Assembly (NCBI GenBank): GCA_947034895.1
Contig: OX344762.1
Location: forward strand, 28,252,760-28,316,759
Source: Rhytidiadelphus loreus
Taxonomy: Eukaryota; Streptophyta; Bryopsida; Hypnales; Hylocomiaceae
Length of the DNA stretch: 64,000 bases
Direction of reading: 5' to 3'
Shown piece after piece: positions 56,883 to 64,000 of the stretch. The notes under the pieces are model-generated. The model saw nothing but the letters and a program-made list of their open reading frames with translations, did no database searches and had not been told where the DNA came from. Position numbers and translations under genes: made by a program. How positions within the stretch are numbered: position 1 is the first letter of the stretch; the number at the start of each line of letters is the position of its first letter.

Positions 56883-57640
56883 GGTCTCAGTCCGCACACT
56901 AGTGATGGGTTACCAATGACGAATTCCTCAAGATAGGGCATTCATCTTGCATCCTTCTCTGGCAAAGGATTAGAAACTGGTAAACTGGGTTGGTAATATC
57001 GTAGTTTCTGGCTACCTGTGACATCAACACCAAGCATCAATGGCGAACATTAATCTCCACCCCAGAATCTCTTACAACCACGAAGACACACGCACACGCT
57101 TACACACACACACACAAACTCAAACAGAACTTGGCAACATGGACTAGACCACAAATATAATGCTAGGGCCCCCCGTGACTGCAAAATTAGAGACCGTGAA
57201 GACAAAGCGCGAGTGTCGAAAAGCAACTCCACAACGGATGATGACCATGAACAAGAACATCTAGCTCAAAATCCCACCAGAGCGCTGTCTCAACTCTTTA
57301 CCTACGAAGAGAGCAACCCAAAAACGACGCCTCACTGCAGACAGCCGACAGAAAAACGAGCGTAAGGTCAAAGCACACAACAGGCAGCGACTACATGACC
57401 TGAATTACACAACCTTCAAAAACATTTGCGAAAACGGCAACCCACGTTCCCTACTCACCAAAGCCGAGAGTCTTCCGCGTACTTCCGAAAACCAACTGCG
57501 TCTCCGTCAGTAGTCCGTCATATCTGTTCGTACACCTCCCCAATGCAGAGTAAGCAGAGAGGTGACGGTCACCACACTTTGTGGCTTAAGAAAGGATGAA
57601 TGTTGACACGTCGAACAGATACTTGTGTATCCTCCCTCAG
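56883..57640 (-). promoter_or_regulatory. Probable 5' UTR/promoter of the rhomboid-like gene
   Basis: Upstream of the ATG the sequence is GC-richer than the intergenic DNA and holds a (CA)n tract at about 57087-57116. The transcription start and any 5' UTR intron could not be fixed. Confidence 0.4.
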
Positions 57641-59726
57641 TAGAGCCTCCGCTGTAAAGTATCTGTAAATGTATCACTCCATCGATTGCCAGAGGCCGCT
57701 GGCTCTCTCTATCAAATCAGAAAGGGAGCTTAAGAATTGAAGCCCAAGTCGAACTGACAAAGAGGCAATTGCTCGACCAATACTCCATGGCGCTTTCGAA
57801 GATAACAAGTATGGGCGACTGACTGGGACCCAGCGAGGACACGTCCATTGGTCGTTTCGTTGCTCTGTGAGGATAAGGGTCGACTTTTTTATTGACTTAC
57901 CTTAATTTGACCTAAAACGAAAGCGCCTTCCATAGCTTGAAGCGTGAAGCATCTTGAGAGGGAGCGAACCAGTGCGCTCCGAGATTGGATGTTGCGTGTC
58001 TGCCTCTGCTTATGTTGATTTTTGTTCCGTCACTTTTGAGGAGATGAGATGAGTGATGATGCTACCAAGGCGTTACTGGATTCCTTAAAGGAAGGCTAAA
58101 TCTACAGTATTATAGTACCCTGGAAATAGCGTCGCAAATAAGGTCCTACCCTAAGTGCAGCGTGTGCTAGATGATGTGATGAGTTGCGATCATCGCTGCA
58201 ACGAAACGCCTTTTACTTAAATCTTGGGCGTCCATTTCAATTGGGTTAATGTGCAATGTCGGAGAGAATGATTTGTTGACAATCTGATTGTCTGCTATCT
58301 CTGGTAAGTCGGAAGCGCGGATTTCGTTTCACACACACCGGAATGATACGACAACATTTGCACTCTGTTTTCGAGCAATCAGTTGGGTGTGTAGTTTGAT
58401 CTCGTTGTGGCTGGATTCGCTCTTTCTCGATGTCTCACAAGGGTAGTTGCATTGGCAAATGAAGCGTTTGTTGGTATTCGCCAACACTGATTGAAAGATG
58501 TGTTAGGAGATCCAGACACACTCCAAACCCTAGCTCATCTTCCATGATAGTCACGTTGGTCCGAACTCTGCATTGATGGATCCATGAACCCCGAATAGCC
58601 TCGCTTTGATTTGAAAGGTGGTCACGCATTGCATTGCAACGTTGGCGTTCAAACTGCACTGCACAGACGAATTTGGGCACCAAATTGTTGAGGCGCTACT
58701 CCCGGAAAGATCTGACTCGGACATCAACCATGAAAACCGTGCATTCAAACCCCTGAGAATCTGGTGGTCTACCCACTCCATTGAGTGATGAATCTCTAGC
58801 AATTTCGCAGAGTTTGGGGGGTTTGTGAAGAAATTCAGATTGTTTTTTCCTTTGCAATCTCGAGAAAGTTATACAGAGTTTTGAGCGACGTTATCTGTCG
58901 GTAGCGATCCCATACTTTGGAAGGGGTGTCACGGTTTTGGATTACAAAATAGCGCTTTCCGATGAGAATTCCAGAATTTCAATCAGGCTCACGTCTTGGA
59001 GGTGGGTTTGATTACACAGGGCTCAAAATTTGAGGACTTTTGATGGCACATCGAGAAGAAGTGTGCTGCGTGGCATCGGACCTTCGTGGAGAACCCGGGA
59101 CCTCTCCTTTCATGATGTAAACCCATTTTCCAAGGACTGTTCAATTTCAACTACCGGTAATCAAAACTTTCAAAATTTTGGTCCCCTCACCTGGCTTCAG
59201 ATTTGGTGTGAACCGGTCCTCAAACTTTTGAATGTCAACCAGCTTAATCCTGAATGTCAACCAGCTTAATTCCCTTAAGTTAGTGCTTGAACTAAATATA
59301 ATGTGAAGTCTCCATTCAATATTCATATAGTAAAGGAGAGGTTCCATTGATCATGCATATGGATTTGGAACCTTTTCCTACAATAGCTTAGAAATTTGTA
59401 CCATCTCAAATTTTGTACATTTATTATGTGCAAGGCAAACAAGTTAAAAATCAATTCCAAACAACTATGTCTCAGTGAATTAAATTATTCACACTTGGTA
59501 GAAATTGAAGCTCACATTATTTTCGATGCAACCTCTAATGTATTGTATCACTAATAGAATCTTTGCTTCAGTAAGATTATTTTTCAGTTTTTTAACAAAT
59601 AATTGAAAATCCTTCAAAATATTTGTATCATTGATTATTTTATGTCCAATATTCTTTTTTCTTTCCATCGATATATATTTGGGGGGGGGAGGGGGGGCGG
59701 TTATAATCTTCTTCAATGAATATTAA
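57641..59726. other. Intergenic, moderately GC-rich, nothing recognised
   Basis: Open frames of 60-83 codons lack recognisable content. A 21-bp direct duplication (GAATGTCAACCAGCTTAAT, then T/C variation) lies at about 59230-59272. A G-rich tract occurs at 59681-59700. Confidence 0.4.
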
Positions 59727-60145
59727 CCCGTAAAGAACCAATAATTGTCCCTTTGAAGGGCAAATGGGATTTTGGACAAGTACCTATAGGTTGAATTTTT
59801 GTCATGATTTTTTGAAACTTCTTTTTTAAGATAGAAAAATTGATGAGCTTCATGGGAATATAATTTTTTTTCCAATTGGTGCCCAAGGATGAAAGTTATG
59901 CCCAAATAAGCTCAAAACAAGGGATGGGAGTAGAAAAAAATTCAAATTTTGAATTTTGAATTTTTTGAATTTTTTTTCTCAATAGATTCTATTTTTTTTC
60001 TACATGGAAAGCTTTGATCCAATCCATTTGGATTTGTTACGAGAAAGTTGTAGACAATCTTGTTTTGGGGGCATTACAACATCTTTTTGAAAAAATAACT
60101 TGTAGGATTCATTTTGTAAATTAGTGTAAAATCATGAAAATAAGA
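59727..60145 (-). mobile_element. Truncated piggyBac-like element of the 22.7-kb subfamily
   Basis: TTAA 59723-59726 then CCCGTAAAGAACCAATAATT. Inverted blocks GTCCCTTTGAAGGGCAAATG, GTCATGATTTTTTGAA, AAGCTCAAAACAAGG and GAAAGCTTTGATCC match the right part of 22717-23918. The far end is lost at about 60145. Confidence 0.65.
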
Positions 60146-61016
60146 TGGAACAAATTAATGAATATGTTACCTTGTGTGAAGTGAGTGTTGAGTGAAATTC
60201 ACAATCTTTGATTGTACTTACTATTTCAATAAACTATATATTAGGTATGATTTTTAGAAATTACGTTGAGCAATTTCTAAGATTATTAATAATTTTTCCT
60301 TTAATGCAAATAATAAGTCTTAAGTATCTCTACGCTTCAAAGCATTCTTCTTCTTATGAGAAGAGTTTTTGAGGCTATGGAATTTATGTCAAAGTCCTTT
60401 AGCAAGCTACTTTCCTCTAGTGCTTCAATAAATAAATTTATATGTACATTTTGATGCATGTAAGCTTGATTTATTTTTTGGAAATCATTCCTATACAATG
60501 AATTTTTTCCCCACAAAGAGTGGTCTTAAACCCATTTCTTTAGAAGAAAATTTAGTTGTCAAAATCTCCATATCAGTCCAAAAATGAATGTAGATCAGTA
60601 GAGAGGGAGATCAATGGCTAGTCTAATGCAAGTTAGTTGATTATCCTAAAATGTTGATTTATAATTAAAACTTCAAACAATTTGTTAAGTAATATTTCTA
60701 TAATATCTATTATATTCAAGTAAAACTATAAGCCAAACATATTGAAACATATAAATGAATAAAACTTGGATCGTATAGCAAAGGTCTAATAATCTTATAA
60801 ACTATTTATTTTGCCATTCAAAGAATTTTGCATATTCTAAAGTATAATTTCCATTATTTGTCATGAATAATTGACATTGTCTTCTTGCACATCTCCATCA
60901 AGCATGTGAATTTTCAATTTCAAAAAATCTAACTCCTTTTCTGGCAAATTTTTTATCTAATTTTTACAAATTGCCATGAAAATTGATTGAAAATATCAGT
61001 GATGAATTTTTAAAAG
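60146..61016. other. AT-rich intergenic, nothing recognised
   Basis: No coding or structural feature could be supported. Confidence 0.45.
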
Positions 61017-61020
61017 TTAA

Positions 61021-61937
61021 TCCCTAAAGGACCAACCTTTAGTTTTTGGCAACATTGAGATTTTGGGCAGGTACCCATGACTAAAGATTTTCATATTTTA
61101 TGCAAAGTTTTTAATTGAGTATGGGGACAAAGAATATCTTTCACATGCACAAAATTTCATGACATTTGGAAATATGAGTAAAAAGTTATGGCCTAATATG
61201 CTACTTTTTTCTGCAACTGCGTAAGCTGAGCAAATTAAAAAAAATCACTTCTTTCAAAAATAAAACTTTGAAATTGGTTTTCTAGAGTTATATATAAGTG
61301 GAAAGCTTTGAATCATTTCATTTCGATCAATGAGTCAAGTTATGAGGAGTTTTAGTTTACTGGCAATTGTAGAATCTCTACTCTAAAATAAACTTTGAAG
61401 TTCTTTATTTTATTCAATTTCCAATATTTTTTGAAAAAAATCATATCACAAGATGTAGATTGTTTATTACAACATTGCAACCATTGGGATTGACATTCTT
61501 CAATTCCATAACTAAATTCCTAACAATTTTGTATTTTGCATCATCCTCTACTTCTTTCTACTTACTATTTTTTTCCTATATGTTGTACAATTCCAAATGA
61601 TGTGAAATTTTTTAAGCATGTAGCCAACTTGTCTAGGAAAAATAATTCAAAGAAGCACCACCATTTTGGACATTTTTCATAGAAAGGTGAGCTTGTGAAG
61701 CGCAAGGCCCTTTTCTTTGCAAGGTCAAAAGAAGATTTTAGTGAATTTGAATGCTTATATCTTGCAATTAATGCAGTAGAAATTTCTGAAATTTTTTCCA
61801 CATCTTTTCTAACCAACATACTACAAGACCCTACAATTACTTGTATCCAAAAAAAAATTCTAAAAGTTGGTACTTGTACTAGAAATGGCAGTTTTGGAGC
61901 ATTTTGGATAAAAACATGGTCGCGGAACTTTAGAGGG
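61021..61937 (-). mobile_element. piggyBac-like non-autonomous element, 917 bp
   Basis: TTAA 61017-61020; left TCCCTAAAGGACCAACC, right GGAACTTTAGAGGG before TAAT. The body is the inverted counterpart of 18060-18983 (CATGACATTTGGAAATATGA, GTGGAAAGCTTTGAATCATT, CAATGAGTCAAGTTATGAGG). The 137-codon frame at 61565-61978 is a by-product, not a transposase. Confidence 0.8.
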
Positions 61938-61939
61938 TA

Positions 61940-62655
61940 ATAATGTAGGTACATAGGAAAATTATGAAGTTGTCCCATGTCAAACTTTTTAATTAGATAT
62001 TTCTAAATTGTATTTAAATCTTGCTATTTGACCTTTGCACTACAACTAATTTTCTACATTTTAGCATAATGGTACAATTCATTTGCCAAAGTATAATAGA
62101 CAATTTATAAGAATATTGTATCCTATTGTACAATGACCTCATCCTAAAAGCATTCAAACGTATAGTATTGACAAAAATAACTAAAACAATAATTTTTTTT
62201 TCCATCAATAAACACTCTTCTATTTCCTTTATTTGTCTTTAGTTTCTTCAATGAGCCTCAAACATGGTCTTCTTTACTTTTTGTTTCAAATTGTTTGTTT
62301 ATCTTTGGTTTAAAATTTGTACCTAAAGTTGAAAAAATGGACCACTTAGATAAGCTTCCACTTCAAAATCAAAACTATCCTTCATCTTCATATGATTGGT
62401 TCCATCAATTCTACATAACACAACAAACCAACACATACCCCATCTATATATCTATATGTACCCCCTACATACACCAAAACACCCCACCCACCCCACACAT
62501 TCATTTGATGGGCATGTTACTTTGTGTAATCAATGCATTATGTAGGTCCACCCACGTCATTGTGTGCCCATTACAAATTCTTCATTTGGAAATGAAAGAT
62601 TTTTGTTCATGTGAATTTTCCGCAATTTCTGGTGGGTGATTTAGGCTAGACAATA
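61940..62655. other. Intergenic, nothing recognised
   Basis: A 114-codon frame at 62295-62639 is low-complexity and CA-rich, without a recognised domain. Confidence 0.4.
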
Positions 62656-62661
62656 TCCTTG

Positions 62662-62782
62662 TCATGGGAAATCATGTAGAGAAAAAATGTGTCGACAAGG
62701 AAGGTAAGAAAAAATGTGTCTCTTTGTCAGGCTCTTTACCTTCCTTGTCCACACATTTTTTTCTACACAATTCCCTCCACAT
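62662..62782. repeat. Long hairpin, ~32-bp near-perfect arms
   Basis: Arm 62675-62707 (TGTAGAGAAAAAATGTGTCG, ACAAGGAAGGTAA) pairs with 62736-62767 (TTACCTTCCTTGTCCACACA, TTTTTTTCTACA) around a 28-nt loop. Weaker pairing extends outwards to about 62662 and 62782. The shape is compatible with a young MITE or a microRNA-type foldback. There is no evidence of transcription. Confidence 0.7.
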
Positions 62783-62849
62783 AATGCCAAGTGGTGTTTT
62801 CAAGGTAAATTTGTCATCATTTCATTGGATAGTTAGAAGAGTGTTATAA

Positions 62850-63488
62850 CACATAACACATACCCTCTTCCTACATCCTTACATTTGAGAAAAGTACAGA
62901 TACGGATATTTGTGATGAACTATTAGACTTGACATTAAAGCATCGCTCCCCGCCAACTCTCCAAAAGAGCCAGGGATGGCAGGAGAGTGGTGAGGCTAGG
63001 AGTCGTCCCCCACCTTGGTACGGCTTAGTGACTTTGTACCACTGCGCGTGGGCAACTATTTGTTGTTTTCCCATAACTTAGCTTCCTGTGCGCCGTGAGA
63101 TTTGTGAAGAGCCTCCGCCAGGCTGACTGCAAACTTAACTTATTCCCATCCATTTTCATGTTTTCTTGCTCACTGCGTTCACTACTTTTCCCTTGATTTC
63201 TGTGTTTTCTTGCCCGCTTTTCAATAAATGCTCAGGTTGCACCCAACCTGCACATCACATGGGGGTCATCCTGAGGGAAATTTCAGTCACCAGGTGAGCA
63301 CTGAGCAGAGCCCGACAACGCCCCAGTGCTGTGGAGAATTGAATTGGCCACCCCCCCCCCTTCATGTCCCAAAATGCTCTCAAACCTCCCAGCTCAGCTC
63401 TCGCGCATTAAGTTATCTAGTCCATAATACTGTAGATCCACACAACTGATTTCGGCATCATTGGTTGACAACTTAAGAATTCAGATGA
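62850..63488. other. GC-richer spacer, nothing recognised
   Basis: Includes a C9-10 run near 63351. Open frames of about 70 codons lack recognisable content. Confidence 0.4.
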
Positions 63489-63492
63489 GTTA

Positions 63493-63706
63493 ACCCCTTA
63501 ACGCCTCGATCCTTTTTCAGATTTTGGCACATTTTTGTTTATATCTTTCTACAGAAATATGATTTACAGCAATTTCATGAAACTGATCATTAAAAAAGGT
63601 TGTCTTTTAAAGATTTGAGTGTTACATTGGATGAATGAAAAGTTAGTTGGAATGCCTCAAAGTCCTCTGTTCATGGTTCATAATATAGATGTCGGAGCAC
63701 TTAAAG
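63493..63706 (-). mobile_element. piggyBac-like MITE, S subfamily, inverted copy
   Basis: TTAA 63489-63492 then CCCCTTAACGCCTCGATCC. The body is the inverse of 20925-21146 (ATTTTGGCACATTTTTG, CAATTTCATGAAACTGATCA, GTTACATTGGATGAATGA). The right terminus GGAGCACTTAAAGA is eroded. Confidence 0.75.
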
Positions 63707-64000
63707 ATCAAGTTACATTAAAATTATGTCTGGTTTGGTTTGGTTTCCCAGCTTCTGTCTCCCCGTCCGATGGTCCGTACTCCATCCCCTGCCAGAGCTT
63801 CTTCTTCTTTTCCTTCTTCCTAATTAATCACCTGTTGTAAGTACTGCCTGTATTCTTAATCATTCAGGAGCTTCCGTAATTGCCGCAGGCAGTGGCAAAC
63901 TGGCAATGATCATCACATAGCTAGCAAGCGTTTGTTTGTTTGTCTCATGGATCTGCTGCTGTGTCATGTAAGTACAACACATATCAACTGTGCGCACAGG
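63707..64000. other. Window end, nothing recognised
   Basis: No supported feature in the last 294 bp. Confidence 0.35.

Noticed and set aside
61565..61978. 137-codon minus-strand frame as a possible transposase
   Set aside because: It has no DDE/DDD catalytic pattern and coincides with the repetitive body of a non-autonomous element whose relatives have stops there.

Overview
The window reads as nuclear DNA of a land plant: AT-rich, gene-poor and loaded with transposable elements. The clearest genes are a plant clade-I CLC anion/proton exchanger (minus strand, 7 exons, 797 codons) and a plastid-type rhomboid-like protein (minus strand, 6 exons, 557 codons). Both rebuild in frame across every splice junction. 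A third gene is nearly invisible to ORF scanning. It is a plus-strand chain of short exons at 36.9-47.0 kb, split by two introns of almost 4 kb, whose conceptual protein resembles animal TEX47 (testis-expressed protein 47). If the call is right, a sperm-linked animal family points to a plant with motile sperm (bryophyte, lycophyte, fern, cycad or ginkgo). That step is inference.

Layout: 0-0.3 kb end of a Ty3/gypsy polymerase; 1.9-6.0 kb CLC gene; 6-36.9 kb repeats, MITEs, foldbacks and satellites with no convincing gene; 36.9-47 kb TEX47-like gene with elements and a minisatellite in its introns; 47-53.6 kb repeats; 53.7-56.9 kb rhomboid-like gene; 57-64 kb intergenic DNA with more repeats.

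The dominant feature is a large set of non-autonomous elements with ends of the form TTAA-CCCYTAAAGGAC...GTCCTTTARGGG-TTAA. About 22 full or partial copies from several subfamilies are present. Three copies sit inside other repeats, so the pre-insertion site can be rebuilt, and in each case exactly TTAA is duplicated. TTAA duplication plus CCC(T)-type termini is the hallmark of piggyBac transposons, a superfamily I do not expect to be abundant in land plants. None carries a recognisable transposase, so they look like piggyBac-type MITEs. At least five lie in introns of the TEX47-like and rhomboid-like genes.

Other non-autonomous families: TA-flanked elements starting AGGTA; TTA/TAA-flanked PIF/Harbinger-like elements starting GAGCATC; a CACTA-type MITE; Stowaway/mariner-like elements; a 3-bp-TSD family starting AGGGGTAGTCAC; and several large foldbacks. 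No rRNA, convincing tRNA or CRISPR array was seen. All homology statements come from reading the sequence and from memory of the families; no search was run.
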